Positions 53,697 to 60,582 of a stretch of 60,582 nt of DNA are shown here, piece after piece (the first letter of the stretch is position 1; each line of letters starts with the position of its first letter). The DNA lies in assembly GCF_020524045.1 (NCBI RefSeq), contig NZ_JAIVKL010000022.1, positions 1-60,582 of the forward strand, written 5' to 3'. Below the pieces are notes generated by a model that worked only from the letters and a program-made list of their open reading frames with translations, was not told where the DNA came from and made no database searches. Source of the stretch: Metabacillus litoralis. Its GTDB lineage: Bacteria > Bacillota > Bacilli > Bacillales > Bacillaceae. The position numbers were made by a program, and so were the translations under genes.

Positions 53697-55721
53697 ATGT
53701 CAAACACACAAGATTTAATCCTACTAAGTGGGGAATATTCCTCTTCCATTGTCGTGCTTTCGGTTATCATTGCTTGCTGTGCTTCTTATACGGCACTTTC
53801 TCTCAATCAACGAATTCAACAAAATAGTTTTTTTCATAATTATTTTTGGTTAGCCCTTTCCTCGATAGCGATGGGATTAGGCATATGGTCGATGCATTTT
53901 GTTGGTATGAGTGCGCTTGCTCTACCAATTTCAATGGAATATGACCCAATATTAACAGCAATATCAGCTTTACCTGCAATACTTGCTTCGTTTTTAGCTT
54001 TTTATATTGCCAACCGTGCAAATCGCAATCATTTGCCATATCTCCTAGCTGGAATAACGATGGGGATTGGTATTTCATCTATGCACTATATTGGCATGGC
54101 TGCGATGAAGATGGAATCTGAATACATCTACAATCCATGGGTGTTTTTATTATCGATTTTCATCGCTATCGTGGTGTCATATGTAGCGTTGTTTATTTTT
54201 TCGAATTCAAAAAAATTCATGGGAAATCAATATATAAAGGTTATTACGTCAATCATCATGGGACTCGGAATTTCAAGTATGCACTATACAGGTATGATGG
54301 CTGTTGACTTTTATGTAGAAAAATCTGTTGATATCCATACTCATACCTTTCACCAAATGGACATGACGTTACTCATCACTGTTGTAAGTATCGGAATTTT
54401 TATCTTATTGCTCATTTCTGCTTTAACTAGCTTATTAGATCGATATGTAGATTATCGCTTACATCACTTCGATGCTTTAACTTTGTTACCTAATCAAAGG
54501 CAATTTGAGGCTAGTATTAATAATAACACCAATAGAAGTGGTAGCTTAGCGATTTTTCAACTTCATAATCTGGAAAATTTAATTAGTGCTCACGGCTATA
54601 CAGTGGGAGATGAGATTATAAGGGCAATAAGAGATATTATTCATAGTCAAAAACCATCATCTGCAACTTTATATCGTATAGAAGCCAATCGTTTTGCATT
54701 ACTTACCCTTGAGGAATCTACTAATGAAAAAGTGAAAGAAGCACTGGAAAATATACTATCATTGCTAAAGAAGCCAATTATTGTTGAAGAAAATTCAATC
54801 CCGGTCCATGTGGTTTGTTCAGTTGACTATTTAAGTGGAGAAAAAGATGTAAAAGAGTTATTTACTAATACGATGGCCGTTCTTCAACATCCATCAATCG
54901 CACGACAGCATAAAGTGATAGAATATGATCCTTCGATTCATACTTATAGTTTTGAAAGACAAATACTTCAAGATATTAATCGAGCGATGACTAATCATGA
55001 ACTATTTATTGCTTATCAGCCGAAGGTATGTTCAAAGTCAATGAATGTTACTGGCTTAGAGGCATTATTACGTTGGAAACATCCAGAACAAGGAATGATT
55101 TCACCGGGAATTTTTATACCAGTGCTTGAGGATAATGGAAAAATCTTTGATGTTACAGACTGGGTTATTCAAGAAGTATTTAAACAGATATCCATATGGA
55201 ATAAGCAATCAATACCTATGTATCAAGTTTCCATTAATATCCCTGGTGCTTATGTTACATCTCCTAGATTATTACATGTTATTTCCGAAAAGTTATCTGA
55301 ATACAGTGTTAATAGTCATATGATCGAGTTAGAAATAACAGAGACAAGTGTGATTCATGATATTGAAAATGCCATTTCAGCAGTTGAAAAGTTAAGAGGT
55401 ATGGGGTTATCTGTTGCTTTGGATGACTTTGGTACAGGTTTATCTTCTTTGTCTTATCTTAAAAGAATTCCAATTTCAACGATTAAAATTGATAAATCTT
55501 TTGTCGATGATGTTCCTTTATCTGAAAAAGATTCAGATGTGTTAAGAGCGATCATCACCCTTTGCCACTCTCTACATCTTAAAGTTGTCATAGAAGGAGT
55601 AGAAACAAAAGAACAAATGAATTTCATCACATCCGTTTCTGAAGCACTTCATATACAAGGATACTATTTCTCGCGACCCCTAATAGAGAAAGAGCTGATC
55701 ACTTGGTATCGCGAAAGGTAA
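53697..55721 (+). CDS. MHYT-sensor EAL phosphodiesterase with degenerate GGDEF domain
   Basis: A 674-residue membrane protein. Seven N-terminal helices carry three MHYT motifs (WSMHFVGMSA, SMHYIGMAA, SMHYTGMMA), thought to bind a metal and sense gases such as O2, CO or NO. A GGDEF domain follows at about residues 255-400, but the signature is replaced by RIEANRFA, so it cannot synthesise c-di-GMP. The EAL domain (residues 420-665) keeps EALLRWKHPE, SINI, ELEITETS, DDFGTGLSSL, KIDKSF and VIEGVET, so it should hydrolyse c-di-GMP. It may set the level read by the riboswitch at 17921. Confidence 0.9.
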   Translation: MSNTQDLILLSGEYSSSIVVLSVIIACCASYTALSLNQRIQQNSFFHNYFWLALSSIAMGLGIWSMHFVGMSALALPISMEYDPILTAISALPAILASFLAFYIANRANRNHLPYLLAGITMGIGISSMHYIGMAAMKMESEYIYNPWVFLLSIFIAIVVSYVALFIFSNSKKFMGNQYIKVITSIIMGLGISSMHYTGMMAVDFYVEKSVDIHTHTFHQMDMTLLITVVSIGIFILLLISALTSLLDRYVDYRLHHFDALTLLPNQRQFEASINNNTNRSGSLAIFQLHNLENLISAHGYTVGDEIIRAIRDIIHSQKPSSATLYRIEANRFALLTLEESTNEKVKEALENILSLLKKPIIVEENSIPVHVVCSVDYLSGEKDVKELFTNTMAVLQHPSIARQHKVIEYDPSIHTYSFERQILQDINRAMTNHELFIAYQPKVCSKSMNVTGLEALLRWKHPEQGMISPGIFIPVLEDNGKIFDVTDWVIQEVFKQISIWNKQSIPMYQVSINIPGAYVTSPRLLHVISEKLSEYSVNSHMIELEITETSVIHDIENAISAVEKLRGMGLSVALDDFGTGLSSLSYLKRIPISTIKIDKSFVDDVPLSEKDSDVLRAIITLCHSLHLKVVIEGVETKEQMNFITSVSEALHIQGYYFSRPLIEKELITWYRER

Positions 55722-55846
55722 CTTTTTTTCGAAAAATTTGTTATTTTTCATCCTTTATCACCTTAATCATGGAGTTAAGAAAACGGAACACAGGATGCTT
55801 TAATTATGATTTAGGAAAAAATTTTACAGAATAGTTTTATAGTACT

Positions 55847-55876
55847 AGACTTGGATATTGCTATCCAAGTCTTTTT
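55847..55876 (+). terminator. Rho-independent terminator
   Basis: AGACTTGGATA (55847-55857) pairs perfectly with 55862-55872 over a 4-nt loop, followed by TTTT. It ends the EAL gene. Confidence 0.85.
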
Positions 55877-55991
55877 GAATTTCGTCATGTAGAAAAGCTG
55901 AAATCACAATGTTGATTCATCTAAAAAATGTTTAATAACAAATACATGTGGGGAACAAGCAGAATATCAAACAAAAGAAGGAGTGGTAAGA

Positions 55992-56294
55992 ATGAAAAAA
56001 CAAAATCTATTTGCCGTATTACCATTAGCAGCAGGAATTCTATTAACAGGTTGTGCTGAGGATACTTCTGAGGATGAAACAATCTTAGAGGATGAAGAGA
56101 TGATGGATGAGGAAGGAAATGCTGGAATGGATGAGGAAGAACCTGATTTAGATGAGGAGCCATCTGAAGAGGAAGGAAATGCTGGAATGGATGAAGAAGG
56201 ACCTAGTTTAGATGAGGAAGCACCTGAAGAGGAAGGAAATGCTGGAATGGATGAAGAAGAACCAGATCTAGATGAAGAACCTTCTGAACAGTAA
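55992..56294 (+). CDS. Small acidic lipoprotein with three 20-residue repeats
   Basis: A 100-residue lipoprotein. The signal peptide (KKQNLFAVLPLAAGILLTGC) ends in the lipobox LTGC. The mature part is almost all Asp/Glu/Pro/Ser and contains three copies of a 20-residue unit beginning EGNAGMDEE and ending LDEEPSEE or similar. Such a polyanionic tail would be unfolded at the membrane surface and could bind cations; no function is known. AAGGAG lies eight bases before the ATG. It is directly followed by a SigB-type promoter for the stress gene. Confidence 0.75.
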   Translation: MKKQNLFAVLPLAAGILLTGCAEDTSEDETILEDEEMMDEEGNAGMDEEEPDLDEEPSEEEGNAGMDEEGPSLDEEAPEEEGNAGMDEEEPDLDEEPSEQ

Positions 56295-56303
56295 TAAAAA
56301 AAT

Positions 56304-56328
56304 GTTTAGCTAAACTCACATAGGGAAA
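56304..56328 (+). promoter_or_regulatory. Probable SigB promoter
   Basis: GTTTAG (56304-56309) and GGGAAA (56323-56328) are 13 bp apart, close to the SigB consensus GTTTAA-N13-15-GGGWAW. It lies 35 bp before a general stress protein gene, which supports the reading. Confidence 0.7.
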
Positions 56329-56363
56329 TAACCAAGTGTACACAAATAATAGGAGGGATCTTG

Positions 56364-56921
56364 ATGAAAACGACAATTATTGGTGGAGTATTTAGAAACC
56401 AAGATGAAGCGGTTCGTGCAATTGAAGCCCTTCATGATTTGGGATACGAAAAGAATGATATTTCGATTTTTGCTAAAGATCGAGATGATGTGAAAAGTAT
56501 TCAACATGAAACAAACAATGATGTTTCAGAGACAAGCAGTGGACGAGGCAAGAATGCAGGAAAAGGCTTCGGTATTGGTGCAGGAACAGGTGGTGTTCTT
56601 GGCGGTATTGCAGGTCTAATTGCTGAGATTGGCTTGTTAGCTATTCCTGGTATTGGTGTTCTTGCAGCTGCAGGACCATTAGCAACAACATTAAGCGGTA
56701 TGGCCATTGGTGCTGGTGGTGGTGGTTTAGTTGGTGCCCTAACTGGTGCAGGTATTCCTGAAAAACATGCACAAGAATATGAAGATCATCTAAACAAAGG
56801 TCATATTGTTGTATTAGTGGAAGCAGAAGAAGAGCGTGAAGATACTGTATATGATAAATTTACGTATAACAATTCATTAAATACACATACGTATCCTGAA
56901 AATGTTCGTAGAAATAAATAA
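56364..56921 (+). CDS. General stress protein 17M/YflT-like protein
   Basis: A 185-residue protein. The N-terminal domain (TIIGGVFRNQDEAVRAIEALHDLGYEKNDISIFAKD) is the YflT/general stress protein 17M fold. A glycine/alanine-rich hydrophobic middle (GIGAGTGGVLGGIAGLIAEIGLLAIPGIGVLAAAGP) may form a membrane-inserting hairpin. The C-terminus repeats the fold edge (YEDHLNKGHIVVLVEAE). It is expected in the SigB regulon, and a SigB-like promoter lies upstream. The ATG at 56364 follows AGGAGGG. Molecular function unknown. Confidence 0.85.
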   Translation: MKTTIIGGVFRNQDEAVRAIEALHDLGYEKNDISIFAKDRDDVKSIQHETNNDVSETSSGRGKNAGKGFGIGAGTGGVLGGIAGLIAEIGLLAIPGIGVLAAAGPLATTLSGMAIGAGGGGLVGALTGAGIPEKHAQEYEDHLNKGHIVVLVEAEEEREDTVYDKFTYNNSLNTHTYPENVRRNK

Positions 56922-56946
56922 TAAGCAGTTGAAATAGTTAATATAA

Positions 56947-56991
56947 AATCACCTTTGGCAGATACGTTGCTGCCAAGGGTGATTTTTTTAT
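56947..56991 (+). terminator. Rho-independent terminator
   Basis: AATCACCTTTGGCAG (56947-56961) pairs with CTGCCAAGGGTGATT (56970-56984) with one small irregularity, followed by TTTTTT. It ends the stress gene. Confidence 0.85.
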
Positions 56992-57117
56992 TAAATTTAC
57001 TTTATATAATATAAAGGATAAACAAAATAAAGTTGTTAAAATGTTATGAACAGAGGAATAACATCTCTCGGTTGTTTTTTTATGAGGTAAGAAAGCATAA
57101 AAGTTTTACTTAGTTTT

Positions 57118-57305
57118 AGTGTCTAGCTCCAACAGTATGACTTTTTACAAAGAAGTCTTATGCTTATAGCTTATCAAACCTCAGATCATCTCCATACGAT
57201 TAAGAAAAATCGGTTTGTTAGCTTATACCTTGTATCGTTTTCTTTAGTCGATGCTACACCAATTTGTGTGGTGGTGACCAAGTGCTTGCACTTTTTTATA
57301 TGTAT
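57118..57305. repeat. Degenerate copy of a common dispersed Bacillus repeat
   Basis: The outer blocks GTGTCTAGCTCCAACAG and GTGACCAAGTGCTTGCACTT recall a widely dispersed Bacillus intergenic repeat (TCTAGCTCC ... CCAAGGCGCTTGCGCTT), with the centre diverged. A 61-codon open frame inside it has no ribosome binding site. The recall is from general knowledge and no second copy lies in this window. Confidence 0.4.
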
Positions 57306-57313
57306 CTCTATTC

Positions 57314-58045
57314 TTACTGAACGGCATGACGGGATTCAAGAGTGAGTTTTTTCCGATAAACTACTTTTGATAATGTAATACTAATTTCATATAGCAAAAC
57401 TAACGGTACGATAACCAGAATATCAGATATAAAATCTGGAGGAGTAATTAGTACAGATATCACGATTAAGAAAAAATAAGAGATTTTTCTTGATTTTGCA
57501 AGCCTCTGTGGATTAATGATCCCGAGCCTTGTTAAAAACATGATGATCGCAGGCATCTCAAATAAAAAGCCAAAGGGCAATGTAAGATTAATCATGAATC
57601 TAAAGTATTTATCCACGGTGAAAAATGTTTCGAATTGATCACCTGCAAGTGTTTGGAGAAAGGATAAAACGATTGGGAATAGCATAAAATAGCCGAATGA
57701 AATTCCTGAAAGGAACAAAATGAAAATTCCGGGAATAAAAGCTAATGTCACTTTTTGCTCTTCTTTTCTAAGACCAGGTTTAACAAAAAGCCAAGTTTGT
57801 AAGGCAGCAATAGGAATGGTAAATGTAATGGCGCTAATTCCTGCAATAGCCATGTAAACCCAAAGAATATCACCAGGACCTAACACAGCTAGCTTATCAT
57901 TTAAATCTTTAACTAAGAATTGATGGATATCTTGAACAAAAAGGAAAGAAATAATAAGAAATAGGAGAAAGGAAGCCAAAGTAATGATTACTCTTTTTCT
58001 TAACTCACTTAAATGATCAATGACATTTTTTTCAGTTAAATCCAC
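57314..58045 (-). CDS. tatC: Twin-arginine translocase subunit TatC
   Basis: A 243-residue protein with six transmembrane helices. The conserved N-terminal motif is NVIDHLSELRKRVIITLASF, with the FTIPIAALQTWLFVKPGL-type region and LPFGFLFEMPAIIMFLTRLGIINP. TatC recognises the twin-arginine signal; here the obvious client is the PhoX-like protein upstream. The GTG at 58045 lies nine bases after AAAGGAG; a TTG at 58054 touches the SD. A hairpin and a 202-bp mobile element separate it from tatA. Confidence 0.93.
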   Translation of the reverse strand: MDLTEKNVIDHLSELRKRVIITLASFLLFLIISFLFVQDIHQFLVKDLNDKLAVLGPGDILWVYMAIAGISAITFTIPIAALQTWLFVKPGLRKEEQKVTLAFIPGIFILFLSGISFGYFMLFPIVLSFLQTLAGDQFETFFTVDKYFRFMINLTLPFGFLFEMPAIIMFLTRLGIINPQRLAKSRKISYFFLIVISVLITPPDFISDILVIVPLVLLYEISITLSKVVYRKKLTLESRHAVQ

Positions 58046-58093
58046 GTTAAACAACTCCTTTCAAAAAGCTCCTGATTTATGTAAATGTTAAAG

Positions 58094-58122
58094 AAATAAG
58101 CAGGCTTTTGACCTGCTTATTT
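58094..58122 (-). terminator. Hairpin between tatA and tatC
   Basis: AAATAAGCAGG (58094-58104) pairs perfectly with 58112-58122. On the minus strand it is followed by ATTTCTTTAAC, an imperfect U-run. It may attenuate transcription into tatC. Confidence 0.55.
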
Positions 58123-58126
58123 CTTT

Positions 58127-58344
58127 TAGTTAATGGCTCAGTTAAACTTTGTTGTTGATTTCCGTTACAGGCATTCGCTTTCCCGGGAAAAAAGTACCTT
58201 TTTTCCTAGGTCCGGGAGCCTCCTCGGCGCTAACGCCTGTGGGGTCTCCCGTTGACACGCTTCTCCCGCAGGAGTCTCACGCCTTTCACTCCAATCAACA
58301 ATTTGCTAAAAATCAACATTAAGCTTTAACATAGCTTAGTTAAT
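58127..58344. mobile_element. MITE-like element, family 1 (copy 2, 202 bp)
   Basis: The element is 58135-58336, inverted relative to the copy at 8860. It begins GGCTCAGTTAAACTTTG, and the other end, read inverted, begins AGCTATGTTAAAGC. Perfect 8-bp direct repeats TAGTTAAT flank it (58127-58134 and 58337-58344). It has split the tatA-tatC spacer. The right duplication ends at the tatA stop codon. Confidence 0.85.
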
Positions 58345-58574
58345 TAACTACCTGTTTTACTAGTAGGTCGCTCAACAGCTTGTATCTTTGAGTTTTCATC
58401 TGTTTTATCATTTTCCTTATTATCACCGTTAACTAGATCATTTGTGGCTTTTTTAAATTCCTTAAGAGTTGAACCAAAAGCTCGTCCGATCTCAGGGAGT
58501 TTTGAAGGGCCGAAAATAATTAGCGCAATGACTAAAATAAGAATTAAGCCGGGAATTCCAATATTTTGTAGCAT
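58344..58574 (-). CDS. tatA: Twin-arginine translocase subunit TatA
   Basis: A 76-residue single-helix protein: [26 protein letters not shown] with the FGP hinge, an amphipathic helix ([17 protein letters not shown]), and a charged, Asn/Lys-rich tail. It forms the export pore together with TatC. GGAGG precedes the ATG. It starts 20 bp after the phosphatase gene, as in the phoD-tatAd-tatCd arrangement of B. subtilis. Confidence 0.93.
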   Translation of the reverse strand: MLQNIGIPGLILILVIALIIFGPSKLPEIGRAFGSTLKEFKKATNDLVNGDNKENDKTDENSKIQAVERPTSKTGS

Positions 58575-58594
58575 TTATCTTCCTCCAATGATCA

Positions 58595-60028
58595 TTAATT
58601 TAATTTTATTCCGTGGCGCTCAAATGCTGCTGCTTCTAGAACAGACATACCTTGTGCTTCGGCAACCTTAGCAGTTTTTTCTGCAATTTTCGGTGCAAGA
58701 TTCGCAGGAGCAGAATAGGACATTTCTCTAGCGCGCGCAGAGTTTCTGCGTGGGAACGGTCCCCAAATGGCAAAGGTTATACCTGGACTTTGAATATTGA
58801 CAAATAGCGTTTTTCCATCTGGTGAGAAAATTGGACCGGCAAATTCACTAGTATTTAAACTGTTTGCAGCAAAAGGATAAACTTTTCCTTCTGGAGTAAT
58901 TCCCATGATGCGATCTTGTCCGCTACCATCTTCAACAAACCAAAGGTCACCCCAAGGAGTACAGCAGATATTATCTGGATATTCCATATACTGAGCATCG
59001 TTTCCTTCATAGAAAAGCTCCAATGTATTAGTATGAGGCACATAACGATAAACACGTCCAAGTTTTTTGTCACCGGCAGAGGTGTCATCAAACCAGAAAA
59101 CACCCTCTTGGAAGAACGCACCCTCAAGTCTACTGAATTCAATGCAGTTTTGTGCCTTAGCATCCTCGCGACATAAATGAGGATCTACTTTCTTCCAAAC
59201 TAGCTTAAATGTTTGTCCTGTTTTAAATGTGCTTGCTGATGGATCTGTTACAGCTTCAATTGCCGCTGCATATAGAGTACCGCCCTTTTGTAACGAACCT
59301 GTTTTTTGGCTTAAGTCATTAGGAATAAAACGGTAAAGGTAACTTGGATTTGCATCCTCGGTTAAATAAACATATCCTGTTGAAGGATCGATCGCACAAG
59401 CTTCGTGAGAAAAGCGTCCCATTTCCTTGATTGGAGTTTTGGACAAGTCGTTTTCCGGTTGCTGTGGGTCTACTTCAAACACATAGCCGTGTGTGGAACT
59501 ACGTGTTTCTTCACAAGTTAACCATGTACCCCAAGGAGTCGCTCCACCAGCACAATTTCGGATTGTACCTGAAGAGGTAACATATTCTTTAACTACTTCA
59601 CGATTAGAACCTACAACTAGAGCTGATGTACCACCTTGAGCATTGGCATCATAAGGGTTCTTTCCAAATGCTTTGCCTGTACTCAATTCATGGTTACGAA
59701 CAAGAACAGTTGTGTTGTTTGGTCCTTCAAATGCAGCCATCCCATCAAATGCTCCAGGAATTGGGGTTCCATCTGTCATCAGTTCGCCTTGTCTGGAAAT
59801 AATTTTGTAATGAAACCCTCTAGGTAAATCGAGAATTCCATTTGGATCCGGAACTAAATCTCCATAACCACCAAATCCAGATGTAGGATTTCCTTTCGCT
59901 TGACTTGTTGTGGCATTCCCTACAGATAGTAACCCAGTAGTTCCTAAAGATAATGCAACTGTACTCATTCCTCCAACTTTTAGAAAATCACGACGGTTCA
60001 TACTTTTAAACTCTTTGTTTTCGGTCAT
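58595..60028 (-). CDS. PhoX-like (DUF839) Tat-exported phosphatase
   Basis: A 477-residue protein. The twin-arginine signal is MNRRDFLKVGGMSTVALSLG, with an AKG-type cleavage region. The mature part is a DUF839/PhoX beta-propeller: VRNHELSTG, CAGGATPWGTWLTCEET, HEACAIDPSTGYVYLTED, YPDNICCTPWGDLWFVEDG and AGPIFSPDGKTLFVNIQSPG. PhoX enzymes are calcium/iron alkaline phosphatases acting outside the membrane. The following tatA and tatC genes supply its export route, and four PhoP-box hexamers lie upstream. GGGGAGGG precedes the ATG. Confidence 0.9.
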   Translation of the reverse strand: MTENKEFKSMNRRDFLKVGGMSTVALSLGTTGLLSVGNATTSQAKGNPTSGFGGYGDLVPDPNGILDLPRGFHYKIISRQGELMTDGTPIPGAFDGMAAFEGPNNTTVLVRNHELSTGKAFGKNPYDANAQGGTSALVVGSNREVVKEYVTSSGTIRNCAGGATPWGTWLTCEETRSSTHGYVFEVDPQQPENDLSKTPIKEMGRFSHEACAIDPSTGYVYLTEDANPSYLYRFIPNDLSQKTGSLQKGGTLYAAAIEAVTDPSASTFKTGQTFKLVWKKVDPHLCREDAKAQNCIEFSRLEGAFFQEGVFWFDDTSAGDKKLGRVYRYVPHTNTLELFYEGNDAQYMEYPDNICCTPWGDLWFVEDGSGQDRIMGITPEGKVYPFAANSLNTSEFAGPIFSPDGKTLFVNIQSPGITFAIWGPFPRRNSARAREMSYSAPANLAPKIAEKTAKVAEAQGMSVLEAAAFERHGIKLN

Positions 60029-60079
60029 TGATATTCCCTCCCCATAATTTTTGAGTCAGTTCATTGGTGTTGTCTATCT

Positions 60080-60140
60080 ATATACAAGCTAACAGGCTTA
60101 CGTAAAAGGAATGTGAAAATAAAGTAAATATTTGGTGAAC
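60080..60140 (-). promoter_or_regulatory. PhoP boxes and -10 element of the phosphatase-Tat operon
   Basis: Read on the minus strand, four TTYAC-type hexamers occur at an exact 11-bp period: TTCACC (60140-60135), TTTACT (60129-60124), TTCACA (60118-60113) and TTTACG (60107-60102). These fit the PhoP direct repeat consensus TT(A/C/T)A(C/T)A with 5-bp spacers. A -10 box TATATA lies at 60085-60080. Phosphate starvation should therefore induce the operon. Confidence 0.82.
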
Positions 60141-60582
60141 ACAGAAAAACGGTAAAAAAGAACCGTATCTATGCAAATATGAAAATTGTCATAGATACTG
60201 TGAACTATCAATCTAGGTATGAAAGATAAGATATCTACTGGAAACTCAACTTTTATTTCAAAAGATTGATGTGAAATTGGATGAGTAAGAGAATATTTGA
60301 AACATGTAAAGCCTGCCGATGATAAGCTTTTATTTCCACTATGGAAGGAACCCTCAATGATAATCGGAGGGTGGGTTCCCAAAAAGCGCACGTAAAAATT
60401 ACTTTCCAAGGCATTAATCAGTATGGAAAAATAGATAATAAAACCTACATCTTCGATAATTTTTAGGTAGTGTCAAAAGTTCTATGAAAACTACCTAGAA
60501 GTTTAAGCTCTCTGCCAGTTATTAGGTGGAAAGGCTGCGCAATCGCTCTTGACAAACACACCAATGGTTTATTGGTAAGTTA
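60141..60582. other. Terminal region without a supportable gene
   Basis: No gene can be supported. Two hairpins are visible: GGAACCCTC (60347-60355) with 60367-60379 (two bases bulged), and TAGGTAGT (60464-60471) with 60490-60497. The latter could be the edge of an element or leader that continues beyond the window. A 103-codon minus-strand frame at 60098-60409 overlaps the PhoP boxes and is rejected. Confidence 0.4.

Noticed and set aside
57160-57345. 61-codon open frame before tatC
   Set aside because: It lies in a degenerate dispersed repeat, runs into tatC on the other strand, and has no SD.
60098-60409. 103-codon minus-strand open frame
   Set aside because: No ribosome binding site, no recognisable domain, and it covers the PhoP boxes of the phosphatase operon.

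Overview
The window looks like chromosome from a low-GC Gram-positive spore-former of the Bacillaceae (Bacillus or Metabacillus type). This rests on AAGGAGG-type ribosome binding sites with frequent TTG and GTG starts, a camelysin/TasA-SipW biofilm operon, a SigB-type stress promoter, CcpA-type cre sites, PhoP boxes, and many short repeats of the kind dispersed in Bacillus genomes. No rRNA, tRNA, phage or CRISPR locus was recognised.

Layout. 1-6.7 kb: a formate/nitrite-type channel, two coupled membrane proteins, an ECF sigma factor whose DUF4179 anti-sigma gene is split by an in-frame TAA, and a membrane-anchored hypothetical. 6.7-11.2 kb: an AraC regulator divergent from a GH88 unsaturated-uronyl hydrolase and a DUF2264 protein, then a DUF4064 membrane protein. 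11.4-14.3 kb: a second, intact ECF sigma/anti-sigma pair and an RQC-like/zinc-ribbon protein. 14.3-20.1 kb: a 1-kb leader region, the matrix operon (two CalY/TasA paralogues, a short TapA-like protein, SipW), and a chemoreceptor behind a c-di-GMP-I riboswitch. 20.1-31.9 kb: a TauE/SafE exporter, a truncated S11 peptidase, a candidate catabolite-controlled small RNA, a membrane alpha/beta hydrolase, KatG, an ABC exporter, a YgjP-like metallopeptidase and a PAS-MCP. 32-38 kb: an MCP and XylF-like lipoprotein pair, a group IIC intron placed exactly behind their terminator, and a threonine aldolase. 38-47 kb: a 3-hydroxyacyl-CoA dehydrogenase, an Rrf2/NmrA divergent pair, a GH115 enzyme under a cre site, DinB, methionine gamma-lyase and an iron alcohol dehydrogenase. 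47-57 kb: an 8 x 52-bp tandem array, NERD and HTH proteins, a radical SAM protein, a GH94 phosphorylase, an MHYT-EAL protein, an acidic repeat lipoprotein and a general stress protein. 57-60.6 kb: a Pho-regulated Tat operon (PhoX-like phosphatase, TatA, TatC).

Together the genes suggest a plant- or soil-associated bacterium that degrades acidic hemicellulose and pectin (GH88, DUF2264, GH115, GH94), senses sugars by chemotaxis (XylF-MCP), and builds a TasA-type matrix under c-di-GMP influence (riboswitch, EAL protein). The most distinctive layer is non-coding. There are two families of small MITE-like elements with terminal GGCT ends and 8-bp target duplications, several of them disrupting operons. 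There are also two families of GGTGCCTGTCAC hairpin repeats at gene ends (one apparently fused to a gene truncation), two exact-period tandem arrays (52 bp and 20 bp), and a probable CcpA-repressed small RNA.
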